Assembly (NCBI RefSeq): GCF_000716545.1
Contig: NZ_JNWZ01000016.1
Location: 34,167 to 98,166, forward strand
Direction: 5' to 3'
DNA length: 64,000 bases
Source: Kitasatospora phosalacinea
GTDB lineage: Bacteria > Actinomycetota > Actinomycetes > Streptomycetales > Streptomycetaceae
This document shows, piece after piece, positions 50,886 to 59,268 of the stretch. Every line of letters begins with the position of its first letter. Positions within the stretch are counted from its first letter, which is position 1. Under the pieces are notes generated by a model. It did not search any database. It worked only from the letters and a program-made list of their open reading frames with translations, and was not told where the DNA came from. The position numbers and the translations under genes are program-made.

Positions 50886-51302
50886 CCTGCGGCGGCGCAG
50901 CACCAGCCAGAGCCAGAGCAGCAGTGCGGCCAGCCCGCCGCCGGCCAGGGCCGCGCCGCGCTGCCAGGCGCCGTCGCCGCCCGGCGGGTAGACCGCGCCC
51001 TGGTAGCCCACGGCGCGGGAGTGTTCGCCGAGGCGGTCGGCCGACAGGTGGCCCATCACGTTCGCGCCGGTCAGCGCGGGCCGGGCCGGGTCGTCCGGGG
51101 CGAACGTCCCCTCCACCGCGCACCGGCCGCAGTCCACCGCCTCCCGGGTCACCGTGAACACCCCCGGGTCACCGGCCCCGTGCGCGACCGCCCACCCCGG
51201 CATGGCGTAGCCGAGACCCGCCAGCAGCGCCACCAGCCCGACCACCAGCACCGCCCACCGGATCGCCGCCGCCCGCAGCGCGTCCCGCCGCCCGCCGTCC
51301 AT
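50868..51302 (-). CDS. small membrane protein, unknown function
   Basis: 144 residues. A basic N-terminus, a helix at about 16-34, an external domain with a CGRC cysteine pair (VTREAVDCGRCAVEGTF), a second helix at about 115-135 and a basic RRRR tail. The layout suggests both ends inside and a ~75-residue outer loop. Family not recognised. Its coding end is altered by the 25-base tandem duplication. Confidence 0.7.
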   Translation of the reverse strand: MDGGRRDALRAAAIRWAVLVVGLVALLAGLGYAMPGWAVAHGAGDPGVFTVTREAVDCGRCAVEGTFAPDDPARPALTGANVMGHLSADRLGEHSRAVGYQGAVYPPGGDGAWQRGAALAGGGLAALLLWLWLVLRRRRPAPDA

Positions 51303-51385
51303 GCCCCGCCACCTCCTGTTCCGGTCCTGTTCCGGGGAGAGGACATCCTGTCACGGGGGCGGCGGCCCGCCGGGGCACCGGGGCG

Positions 51386-51527
51386 TCAGACCGCCGGTCC
51401 GGCCGGTTCGGCCAGCTCGGCCAGCTCGGAAGGGGCCAGCTCCAGGTCCGCTGCCGCCACGTTGTCGGCCAGGTGGGCGGGCGAGGACGTGCCCGGGATG
51501 GTGCGGGCCGCCGTCGGCCGCTCGCGC
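51386..51527 (-). pseudogene. C-terminal fragment of an aldo/keto reductase
   Basis: On the minus strand the frame ending at the TGA 51386-51388 reads RTIPGTSSPAHLADNVAAADLELAPSELAELAE, the unmistakable C-terminal cofactor-binding segment of AKR enzymes (usually PIPGTS..HLEENVAA). Upstream of it the reading turns to non-family sequence and no start exists, so roughly 250 residues of the enzyme are missing. The coding bias has not decayed. Confidence 0.65.
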
Positions 51528-51613
51528 TTCGGTCGTCGTCTCCTGCCCGCCGCGCCCCGTCCCCTCGCGCCACGCCCCGCGCCGTCGCGTCCGGGACGGT
51601 GGCGGAGCCGGGT

Positions 51614-52411
51614 TCAGCAGCAGAGGCCCACCGCGCCGGCCGGGCCGTAGTCGCCCGCCGCGAACGCCTTCGCCGGGATCGTGAAGTACAGCGTCCCGGC
51701 GTCGCCCCAGGCCCAGCCGAGCTCGTCGTCGGCGGCGAGTTGGAGCAGGTGCACCACGGGGCCGTCGGCGTCCCGGTCGGTCACCGAAGTTCCGTACGAG
51801 GTGTCGGGCCAGCCGAACGCGCAGTGGCGCCCGGCGGTGTTCCCGTCGAAGCCCTCCATCGCGTCGAGGACGAGCGAGGCCGCGCCCCAGTGCCGGTCCG
51901 GGTCGTACTCGAGGTCGTCGTCCGCGACGTCCCAACTGTCGGGGAGCATCACCGATCCGACCGCGCGGACCGGCCGGGCCGGGTAGCGCCGGGCGGGGGC
52001 GGGCGCGGCGGTCTCGACGGCCCGGTCCGGGTCGGCGGGGACCACCCGGTACATCTCCGGGTCGGTGGTGTCGAGCTGCCGGTACTCCTCGTACGGGATG
52101 TCCGGGTCGAGCTGGAAGAAGTTGAGCAGGCCCGGCCGGGTGGGCAGTTCGTCGCCGAGCCAGGGGCGGAGGGCGTCGGTGTCGAGGACGGCGAGCAGGG
52201 ACAGCGGGACGCCGCCGAGCGAGGGCCAGGGGGTCTCCGGGTCGAGCAGGGCGGGGCCGCCGAGCCGGCACCGGCCGGTGGGCGGCGCGTCGTCGGTGGC
52301 GGGCTCCAACCGGAAACCGCGGCGGGCCATCGCCGCGAACCGGGCTCCGGCCCGCGCCCCGAGGCGTTCGGCGCAGATGCGGGGCAGGTCGGCGGGGTCG
52401 TGGAATTCCAT
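51614..52411 (-). CDS. YwqG-like (DUF1963) protein
   Basis: 265 residues with RCRLGGPALLDPETPWPSLGGVPLSLLAVLD, LLNFFQLDPD, and HLLQLAADDELGWAWGDAGTLYFTIP near the end, the DUF1963/YwqG landmarks. The family fold is known but the function is not; it often lies near toxin-immunity or SMI1 proteins. Ends in LCC. ATG 52411 starts MEFHDPADLPRICAERLG. Confidence 0.85.
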   Translation of the reverse strand: MEFHDPADLPRICAERLGARAGARFAAMARRGFRLEPATDDAPPTGRCRLGGPALLDPETPWPSLGGVPLSLLAVLDTDALRPWLGDELPTRPGLLNFFQLDPDIPYEEYRQLDTTDPEMYRVVPADPDRAVETAAPAPARRYPARPVRAVGSVMLPDSWDVADDDLEYDPDRHWGAASLVLDAMEGFDGNTAGRHCAFGWPDTSYGTSVTDRDADGPVVHLLQLAADDELGWAWGDAGTLYFTIPAKAFAAGDYGPAGAVGLCC

Positions 52412-52523
52412 GCCGGCATCCTCTCAACTCCCGCCGACGGCGGCCCGATCGGCGGGTCCTCCAGCGGCAGCGGCGGTGGCGGTGGCGCGGCGTCAAGGTG
52501 ACGGTCGGTCGGGACGGTCGGTG

Positions 52524-52557
52524 CGGTCAGAATGCCTGGGCGGTCAGGACGCCTGGG
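52524..52557. repeat. 17-bp tandem duplication spanning the tetR stop
   Basis: CGGTCAGAATGCCTGGG (52524-52540) and CGGTCAGGACGCCTGGG (52541-52557). On the minus strand each holds a TGA; the second holds the real stop of the TetR gene. Confidence 0.8.
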
Positions 52558-53335
52558 CGGCGATCCCGTCCAGCACCATCTCCAGGCCCGCCGCGAACGA
52601 CTCGCCCGGCGTCAGGTGGTCGGCCGACGCCATCACCTCCGCGATCGTCGGATGCCGCCCCTCCGCCAGCACCCGCATCATGTACGGCCCCATCGCCACC
52701 TGCCACTCGCGGTTCGAACGCCCCTCCGCCCGCTCCGCCCGGCGCTGCGCCACCTCCACCCGCAGCCGGCCCGTCAGGTACGCGTGGAAGACCCCCGCCG
52801 CCTGCTGCACCCTGGTCGGGTGCCCGGCGAAGCCCGGTACGCCCCACAGCACGGACAGCGCGGTCTCCCGCGCGGCCAGCGCGTTCGGCCCCAAGTGCGG
52901 CCGTCCGCCCAGCAGTTCGATGAACCACTCGTGACGCAGCGCGGCCGCCCGGTACCGCCCGGCGATCGCCCGCAGCTCCTCCCGCCACTCCACGGGTGCA
53001 GCCGGCCCGGCGCCGGGCCGGGCGGCGGCGGCGCCGGGGGCGATCTCCCCGTACACCGCGTCCACCATCAGCTCCAGCAGCTCGGCCTTGGTCTCCACGT
53101 ACCCGTACAGTCGCATCGGGCCGACCTCCAGGGCCGCGGCGACCCGTCGGATGGACACCCCCTCCAGCCCGTCCGCGTCGGCCAGTTCGAGCGCCGCGCC
53201 GACGATCAGCGCCCGGCTCAACGGCGCCGGCGAGCGCCGCTCCGGCGGCTCCGGACGCTCCCAGACCAGCCCGGACCCGGAATCGGAACCGGAATCGGAC
53301 CCGGACCCGGAGTCGGCGTCGTGACGGGGCGTCAT
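52544..53335 (-). CDS. TetR family regulator of the FAD monooxygenase
   Basis: 263 residues. A Ser/Gly/Asp repeat (SGSGSDSGSDSGSG, from a 12-base DNA repeat) precedes the DNA-binding part LSRALIVGAALELADADGLEGVSIRRVAAALEVGPMRLYGYVETKAELLELMVDAVYGEI, typical of the TetR_C_1 (tetracycline-repressor-like) group. It faces the monooxygenase; the region between has two identical-type palindromes, the expected operators, as in tetR/tetX-like pairs. Confidence 0.9.
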   Translation of the reverse strand: MTPRHDADSGSGSDSGSDSGSGLVWERPEPPERRSPAPLSRALIVGAALELADADGLEGVSIRRVAAALEVGPMRLYGYVETKAELLELMVDAVYGEIAPGAAAARPGAGPAAPVEWREELRAIAGRYRAAALRHEWFIELLGGRPHLGPNALAARETALSVLWGVPGFAGHPTRVQQAAGVFHAYLTGRLRVEVAQRRAERAEGRSNREWQVAMGPYMMRVLAEGRHPTIAEVMASADHLTPGESFAAGLEMVLDGIAAQAS

Positions 53336-53414
53336 GGGGGAGGTCTCCGTTCGGCGGCGCAGGTGGTGCGAGGTGGTGCGAGGTGGTGCGGGAACACGAT
53401 ACGGGGCAGCGTTG

Positions 53415-53448
53415 CGATACAGTGTATCGAATCGATACGGTGTATCGA
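53415..53448. promoter_or_regulatory. two TetR operators, CGATACRGTGTATCGA
   Basis: 53415-53430 and 53433-53448 share the 16-mer with one change; centres are 18 bases apart. GATACA-G-TGTATC in the first is a perfect palindrome. A half-site (CGATACGGGG) lies at about 53397-53406. The region is the A/T-richest spot between the divergent genes. Confidence 0.8.
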
Positions 53449-53480
53449 CGAGAGCGGGCGAACGAGGGGGACGGCAGGAC

Positions 53481-54659
53481 ATGGCGCACACGACGGGCAC
53501 GACGGACGTGGCGATCGTCGGAGGCGGCCCGGGCGGGCTGACCCTGGCGCGGCTGCTCACCATGCGCGGCACCCGCGTCACGGTGTACGAGCGCGACGCC
53601 GGCCCGGCGGCCCGCACCCAGGGCGGCACGCTCGACCTGCACGCCGACACCGGGCAGCGCGCCCTGCGCGCGGCCGGGCTGACGCGGGCGTTCCGCCGCC
53701 ACGCCCGCCCGGAGGGGGAGGACATGCTGCTGCTCGACCGCACCGGCACCGTGCTGCACCGCGACGACACCCCGGACGACTCGCCCGCGCTCCGCCCCGA
53801 GATCGACCGCGCCGACCTGCGCGACCTGCTGCTGGACTCCCTCCCGCCCGGCACCGTCGCCTGGGGCCGCACCCTGCGCACCGCCACCCCGACCGGCCGG
53901 GACGGTGACGGCGGCGGCTGGCAGTTGGAGTTCGCCGACGGCGGCCGCGCCGAGCACCGGGTCGTGATCGGCGCCGACGGCGCGAACTCCCGCCTCCGGC
54001 CGCTGCTCACCCCCGCCGTGCCGCAGCACCTGGGCGTCAACACGGTCGAGGGCGCCGTCCCCGACATCGACCGCGTCCGCCCCGACCTGGCCGCCGCGGT
54101 CGGCCGGGGCAGCTACTGGGTGATGGGCGAGGGCCGCTCGTTCGTCGCCCAGCGCTGCAGCGACGGTTCGGTCCGGATCGGCCTGTCCTTCCACGGCCCC
54201 GCCGACCGCGCCGCCGACTGGCTGACCACCTGCGGCATCCCGTTCGAGAGCCCGGACGGCGCCCGGGCCGCGCTGCTCCCGCTGTTCGCCGACTGGACGC
54301 CCGAGTGCCGGGCCCTGATCGAGGCATGCCCCGGCCCGTTCACCCCCCGCGCCCTCACCGCCCTCCCGGTCGGCCTGCGCTGGCCGCACCGCCCCGGCCT
54401 CACCCTGCTCGGGGACGCCGCCCACCTGATGCCCCCCGTCGGCCACGGCGCCAACGCCGCGATGCGCGACGCCCTGGAGCTGGCCACCGCGCTCGACGCC
54501 ACCCCCGGGAGTTCCGACGCCGCCCTGCGGGCCTACGAGGAGGAGATGTTCGCCCGCACCGCCGGGGTCGCCGCCGAATCGGCCCGGATCCTGGAGATGA
54601 TCACCTCGCCGGAGGGCGGCCGCCGCGTCGCCGCGTTCTTCCGGGGCGAGGGCGACTGA
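53481..54659 (+). CDS. FAD-dependent monooxygenase (TetX/PHBH-like)
   Basis: 392 residues. Dinucleotide motif VAIVGGGPGGLTLARLL, a middle LRPEIDRADLRDLLLDSL, DG motif VVIGADGANSRLR, and GDAAHLMPPVGHGANAAMRDALELATAL. This is the class A flavin monooxygenase plan, nearest to TetX-like drug-modifying enzymes in overall look, though sequence alone does not prove tetracycline activity. ATG 53481 has a weak AGGAC-type site. It is divergently controlled with the TetR at 53335. Confidence 0.92.
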   Translation: MAHTTGTTDVAIVGGGPGGLTLARLLTMRGTRVTVYERDAGPAARTQGGTLDLHADTGQRALRAAGLTRAFRRHARPEGEDMLLLDRTGTVLHRDDTPDDSPALRPEIDRADLRDLLLDSLPPGTVAWGRTLRTATPTGRDGDGGGWQLEFADGGRAEHRVVIGADGANSRLRPLLTPAVPQHLGVNTVEGAVPDIDRVRPDLAAAVGRGSYWVMGEGRSFVAQRCSDGSVRIGLSFHGPADRAADWLTTCGIPFESPDGARAALLPLFADWTPECRALIEACPGPFTPRALTALPVGLRWPHRPGLTLLGDAAHLMPPVGHGANAAMRDALELATALDATPGSSDAALRAYEEEMFARTAGVAAESARILEMITSPEGGRRVAAFFRGEGD

Positions 54660-54734
54660 GCCGCGCTGCCGGGAAAGCCCTGGACGACGTCCCCCTGGCC
54701 ACCCTGGAGGACGTCCGGGGCGCCGCCACCGCGA

Positions 54735-54790
54735 CGGCCGTCCCGGAGGTCCACCGACCCGGCCGTCCCGGTGGACCTCCGGGACGGCCG
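54735..54790. terminator. 22-base perfect hairpin after the monooxygenase
   Basis: 54735-54756 pairs without mismatch with 54769-54790 around a 12-base loop. It lies between convergent genes and probably ends transcription from both sides. Flanking sequence has short frames with coding-like bias (for instance LDDVPLATLEDVRG) that may be remnants. Confidence 0.7.
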
Positions 54791-54870
54791 GGTCGACGAG
54801 CAGGGCGAGCGCCTGGAGCGCGCCCGCCGGACGGACCGGACGCAGACCCCGTCCGGCCGGGCCCGGGTGG

Positions 54871-56229
54871 TCAGTGACGGCGGCGCAGCTCGCAGGGGTG
54901 GGGGAGGTAGGGTCCGAGGAAGCCCTCCCGGTCGCCGTTCTTGAAGGCGATCGCCCGGCCGGCCAGGTCGCCGCCGTGCAGGCGCAGTTCGAGACCGAAC
55001 GCGGGGCTGTTCAACCGGGCGTCCGGGGTCGGGAGTTGGAGCGGCGCGACGAGGCGGACGTCCCAGCGGTGGGAGGCGGCGGCCGGGACGGCGACCGGCG
55101 GCAGGTCGGCGAGGCAGACCTCCACCCGGCCGTCCGGCAGCGCGGTGACGGTCAGCGGGACGGTGGCGTCGTGGGCGGTGACCTCCCCGGACCAACTGCC
55201 CGGCGGCAGGGCGAGCGGCAGGTCGGCCTCGGCGGCCGGAGCCAGGTGCGCGAGGTCGAACTCGGGGGCCAGCGCGCCCATCAGGTGCGCGACCACCGCG
55301 TTGCGGGCGGACTTGTCGGTCGAGTTGGCGAGCACCGCCACCGACAGCCCCCGCCCGGGCAGGTCGATCATCATCGACGCGACGCCGCCCATCCCGCCGC
55401 CGTGGCTGCTGATCACCGTCCCGTCCGCCGTCCGCTGCACCACCCGCCCCAGCCCGTACCCCAGGTTCCCGCCGGGGGCGATGGCGGGCGCGTCGAGCAC
55501 GGCCGCGGCCGTGCCGGGCGTCAGCAGCCCGGCCGAGCGGCGGGCGAACAGCGCGACGTCGCCGGCCGTCGCCCAGCCCGCGCCCGCCGCCGGGTGCCCC
55601 TCGCGACAGGCCGGGTACGCCCGTCCCTCGGGGGTGTACCGCACCGCCGACGGCGCGGGACCGGGGTGGACCGGCCCGAAGGCGAAGCCCGCCAGCCCGA
55701 GCGGCTCGGCGATCCACTCCCGCAGCAGCGCGCCGAACTCCCGCCCGGTGGCCGCCTCCAACGCCCGGGCCACCTCCTGGTAGCCGAGGTTGGAGTACTC
55801 GAACTCGCCGCCCGGCTCGTGCAGTTGCCTGCGGTAACGGGCGACGTCGATCGGCGCCGGAGTACCGGCCGGGCGGTAGGAGAAGTCGTAGTACCCGGGG
55901 AAGCCGCCCCGGTGGCGCAGCAGTTGGCGCACCGTCGGCGCCGCGTACGCGAACTCGCCCGGCACCGGCGCGTCCAGGTCGAGCAGCCCCCGGTCCGCGG
56001 CCAGGCACGCCGCGAGCCCGGTGAACGCCTTGGTCACCGAAGCCAGTCCGTACGCCGTCCCCGGCGTCGCCGCCCGCTCCGCCGCGACGTCCGCCCACCC
56101 GTACGCCCGGGCGAGCACCAACTCCTCGCCCGCCGCCACGGCCACGCTCACCGACGGGCAGCCGGTCTCCGCCAGCACCCGCCCGCACACCTCGTCCAGC
56201 CCGTCCAGCCCGCCCAGCCCGTCCAACAT
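54871..56229 (-). CDS. serine hydrolase, class C beta-lactamase/DD-peptidase fold
   Basis: 452 residues. Active-site S64-xx-K67 (ASVTKAF), Y145-S-N147 (EYSNLGY), and HGGGMGG as the third motif. No signal peptide, so a cytoplasmic esterase or peptidase of the EstB/AmpC-like group is most likely. The last ~120 residues form a lipocalin-like or beta domain (SWSGEVTAHDATVPLTVTALPDGRVEVCLADLP). The N-terminus shows a 9-base DNA repeat that yields LDGLGGLDGLD. Confidence 0.9.
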   Translation of the reverse strand: MLDGLGGLDGLDEVCGRVLAETGCPSVSVAVAAGEELVLARAYGWADVAAERAATPGTAYGLASVTKAFTGLAACLAADRGLLDLDAPVPGEFAYAAPTVRQLLRHRGGFPGYYDFSYRPAGTPAPIDVARYRRQLHEPGGEFEYSNLGYQEVARALEAATGREFGALLREWIAEPLGLAGFAFGPVHPGPAPSAVRYTPEGRAYPACREGHPAAGAGWATAGDVALFARRSAGLLTPGTAAAVLDAPAIAPGGNLGYGLGRVVQRTADGTVISSHGGGMGGVASMMIDLPGRGLSVAVLANSTDKSARNAVVAHLMGALAPEFDLAHLAPAAEADLPLALPPGSWSGEVTAHDATVPLTVTALPDGRVEVCLADLPPVAVPAAASHRWDVRLVAPLQLPTPDARLNSPAFGLELRLHGGDLAGRAIAFKNGDREGFLGPYLPHPCELRRRH

Positions 56230-56301
56230 GTCGGTGCCCCTCCCTCGCGCCGGTCGTCGCCCCGGATGCTAGTACGACGTCCGCGAACCGTTGACGACGG
56301 G

Positions 56302-56601
56302 TCAGCCGCCGCCGCGCAGCCGGTCGGCCTCGGCGGGCAGGCCGGCGGGTAGGTCAGCGGGCAGGTCGGCGGGCAGGTCGGCCGGGGTGCGGACCGGGTC
56401 GAGCAAGTGGCGGCGGTACGGGATCGGCTGCAACGCGCCCACGGCGTTCGGGAGTTCGCGCAGCGCATCGGCGGACGGGTCGAGCAGCAGCGTCCGCTCG
56501 AACACCCGCGGATCGCCGAACCACGGCGCCGCCGCCCCGGCCACCTGCCCGAGCGCCGCCGCCGGATCGTTCCCGCAGCGGGTCGGCACCCGGGTCGGCA
56601 C
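56302..56601 (-). CDS. hypothetical protein, possibly a fragment
   Basis: 99 residues from a GTG 28 bases behind the stop of the PucR-like gene. Codon bias is clearly coding. PWFGDPRVFERTLLLDPSADALRELPNAVGALQPIPYRRHLLDPVRTP is followed by a repeat tail ADLPADLPADLPAGLPAE generated by a 12-base DNA repeat. I do not recognise the family, and the absence of a good ribosome site leaves open that it is a C-terminal remnant. Confidence 0.45.
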   Translation of the reverse strand: MPTRVPTRCGNDPAAALGQVAGAAAPWFGDPRVFERTLLLDPSADALRELPNAVGALQPIPYRRHLLDPVRTPADLPADLPADLPAGLPAEADRLRGGG

Positions 56602-56629
56602 CCGGGCCGGGCCCGGGGCCGTCGACCGA

Positions 56630-57886
56630 TCAGTCGTGCGAAGGAGGTTGTCGTCCCGGGTGGGAGCGGTGTTCCGGCGGTACGGGCAACGGCTGGGCGC
56701 TCCGGGGGGCCCGGCCCTCCCGGGCGGGGGAGGTCGCGCGGAGGGCGATCTCCAGTTCGAGCCGGGTGTCGGGGGAGGCGAGGGCGGCGCCGAAGAGGTG
56801 GTGGACGCGGTGGAGGCGCTGGCGGGCGGTCTGGGGGTGGATGCCGAGCCGGGCGGCCACCTCGGGGGCGGTGCCGCGGCCGGTCTGGAGCCAGGCGAGC
56901 AGGGTGGCGGCGAGACGGTCGCGCTGCTTGGGGGTGAGCGGGGCGAGCGGGGCCAGCCGGCGTTCGGCGATCAGGCGGACCAGGGCGGGATCGGTGAGCA
57001 GCAGCAGGTCCGCGTAGCGCTCGCGGCAGTCGACCGGGCGCTGCGGGGCCTCCGGCAGGGAGGCCCGGACCAGCCGGGCCCAGCGCAGCGACTGCGCGGC
57101 GAGGGCGGGCGGCACCGCCGGGCCGATCACCGCGCCGCGCCCGTGCAGCGCGGCCGCCAGGCGCGGGTCGGCGAGCAGGACCGCCGGGTCGGGCAGCAGC
57201 AGGTGCGGCTGCGGGACGTCCAGCCCGGCCAGCACCTGTTCGGGCAGCCGGGCCGGGGGCGGGCCGGGCGGCCGGGCCGCCGGACGCGGGTCGAGCGAGA
57301 CGGCGGCGACCTGCGCGGGCAGCGGCCAGTCCGCGAGGCGGGCGGCGGCGGCGAGTTCGGCCGGGTCGGCGCCGGCCAGCAGCAGGTCGTGCAGCCGGTG
57401 CCGGGCCCGGCCGAGCGCCCCGGCCAGGTCGGTGCGGGCGTCCACGTAGCCCTGGACGCTGGCCGCCGCGACCTCGTCGATGTGCGCGAACACCGCCTCG
57501 GCGAGGGTGACCAACTGCTCGGCGGCCAGCCCGCGACGGCGGGCCACCCGGGCGTACCGGCGCCAGGCGATCCGGGCGCCGAGCCGGAACGCGGCCTGCA
57601 GGGCGTCCAGGCTGCGGCCCTCGGAGAGCTCGCCCCGGCCGAGCGAGCGGTACACCCGCAGCTGGCGCGGGCCGGGCGCGGGCAGCCCGGCGACCCGGTC
57701 GGTGAACTCGGCGAGCGCCGTCTCCACCCCCTGCTGGATTCCGGCGCCGAATTGCCCGGAGAGCGGTCGGGAGAATTCCGGGACGGCGGCCCGTATCTCC
57801 CGGATGATCTCGGTGGCGAGGGATTGCTGCTCGGCTCTGAGTTCGGCGGAGAAATCACGTGGAAGTCCCTCCCACGGTCCGGCCAA
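56630..57886 (-). CDS. PucR/CdaR-like helix-turn-helix regulator
   Basis: 418 residues. The N-terminal half holds the RsbRD-like helical sensor region (FSRPLSGQFGAGIQQGVETALAEFTDRV...LDALQAAFRLGARIAWRRYARVARRRGL), the C-terminus the PucR HTH (RDRLAATLLAWLQTGRGTAPEVAARLGIHPQTARQRLHRVHHLFGAALASPDTRLELEIALR). TTG 57886 is preferred because AGAGGAG stands five bases before it. If the frame started at GTG 57982 it would include a TTA codon. Divergent from the lipase gene, which it may control. Confidence 0.85.
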   Translation of the reverse strand: MAGPWEGLPRDFSAELRAEQQSLATEIIREIRAAVPEFSRPLSGQFGAGIQQGVETALAEFTDRVAGLPAPGPRQLRVYRSLGRGELSEGRSLDALQAAFRLGARIAWRRYARVARRRGLAAEQLVTLAEAVFAHIDEVAAASVQGYVDARTDLAGALGRARHRLHDLLLAGADPAELAAAARLADWPLPAQVAAVSLDPRPAARPPGPPPARLPEQVLAGLDVPQPHLLLPDPAVLLADPRLAAALHGRGAVIGPAVPPALAAQSLRWARLVRASLPEAPQRPVDCRERYADLLLLTDPALVRLIAERRLAPLAPLTPKQRDRLAATLLAWLQTGRGTAPEVAARLGIHPQTARQRLHRVHHLFGAALASPDTRLELEIALRATSPAREGRAPRSAQPLPVPPEHRSHPGRQPPSHD

Positions 57887-58153
57887 TTCCGCTCCTCTGG
57901 GTAGCGATAATCCGTCCGCCCGAACCCCCGCGCGACACCGGGGCGGAGGCCGCCGGTGCGGCCGGGAATCAGGCGATGCCACCGGGAGTATGCGGCGAGG
58001 TTACCCGCGGGTCAATAGGTCCGGCACAAGATTGCGGGCCCCCGGGCCGCCCGGCGCGGGCGGAAACGCTGACACGGGTGACAGTTCCGCCGGAGGGGGG
58101 ACGCAATTCCTGGCACCTTCGGATGGACTTTCCGCGACCGGCTGCGCCGCGTG

Positions 58154-58182
58154 TTGACGGCGGGTCGCCGTGCTCCTAGCTT
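58154..58182 (+). promoter_or_regulatory. sigma-70-type promoter of the lipase gene
   Basis: TTGACG (58154-58159) and TAGCTT (58177-58182) with a 17-base spacer, 80 bases before the lipase start. The rest of the 376-base gap to the divergent regulator holds no gene. Confidence 0.65.
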
Positions 58183-58262
58183 CTGGGCGACCCGGAGAAA
58201 GCCGCTGAGGGTTCGGCGGAATTCCGGAAACGGGACGGCCCACGGAGCGGAAGGTGTGCGGA

Positions 58263-59207
58263 ATGCGGAGGAACGGCGTACGGGCCGCGGTGCTCGCGGC
58301 ACTCACGGCGACGGGACTGCTGGCGGCGGCGGCCGAACCCGCGGCGGCGGCCGGGCACCTCCCGGTGGAGACCCACTTCGCCACCGGCTTCGTCGAGGGC
58401 TTCTTCTTCCCGGGGGTGAGCCCGGCCGGCGCCGGCGACTGGTCCTGCCGGCCGTCCGCGGCCCATCCGAACCCGGTGGTGCTGGTGCACGGCACGCTGG
58501 AGAACCAGAACGACAACTGGCGCGGCGCGGCCCCGCTGCTGGCCGACCAGGGGTACTGCGTCTACGCCTTCAACTACGGCGGCCCGTCCGCGACCTCGCC
58601 GGTCCAGGGGACCGGGCCGATCGCCGACGGGGCCAGGACGCTGGCCGCCTTCGTGGACCGGGTGCTGGGTGCCACCGGCGCCGCGAAGGCCGACCTGGTC
58701 GGGCACTCGCAGGGCGGGATGATGCCGCGCTACTACCTGAAGAACCTCGGCGGCGCGGCCTAGGTCGGCAAGCTGGTCGCCCTCGCCCCCAGCAACTACG
58801 GCACCACCCTGGACGGCATCACCGAACTCGGCCGCCGGCTGCGGATCCTGGAGCCGGCCAGCGCCCTCCTGTCCGGCCCCTGCCCGGCCTGCGTGGAACA
58901 GGAGGTCGGCTCGCCGTTCCTCACCGCGCTGAACGCCGACGGCGGGACGGTCCCCGGCGTCGAGTACACCGTGATCGCCACCAGGTACGACGAGGTGGTC
59001 ACCCCGTACACCAACTCCTTCCTGCCGCCCGGCCCGCACGTCACCGACATCCTGGTGCAGGACCAGTGCCCGCTGGACGCCACCGACCACCTGGAGATCG
59101 GCTACGACCCGGTCGCGCTGACCGACGTGCTGAACGCCCTCGACCCGGCACACCCGCGGCCGGTGCCGTGCCAGGTGGTGCTGCCGGTGACCGGCCCGCT
59201 GCTGTAG
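58263..59207 (+). pseudogene. secreted lipase (alpha/beta hydrolase) interrupted by an amber codon
   Basis: A 314-residue lipase in one uninterrupted frame except for TAG at 58761-58763 (codon 167). Residues 1-30 are a signal peptide; HGTLENQNDNW is the oxyanion region and GHSQGG holds S149. After the TAG the frame goes on perfectly: VGKLVALAPSNYGTTLDG, DEVVTPYTNSF with the likely Asp, and DHLEIGYDPVALTDVLNALDP with the likely His. In relatives a Tyr is usual at the stop position, so a TAC-to-TAG change is the simplest cause. The truncated product would lack two of three catalytic residues. ATG 58263 or GTG 58254. Confidence 0.8.
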
Positions 59208-59268
59208 CCGCCCGGTTCCCGCCCCGGCCCCCGTACGGAGCTCGGACCGCACGGGGGCCGGGGCGCGC

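Noticed and set aside
54660..54870. Small gene between monooxygenase and serine hydrolase (LDDVPLATLEDVRG...)
   Set aside because: Coding-like for about 25 codons only, then Pro/Gly/Arg sequence through the hairpin; no start codon in context.
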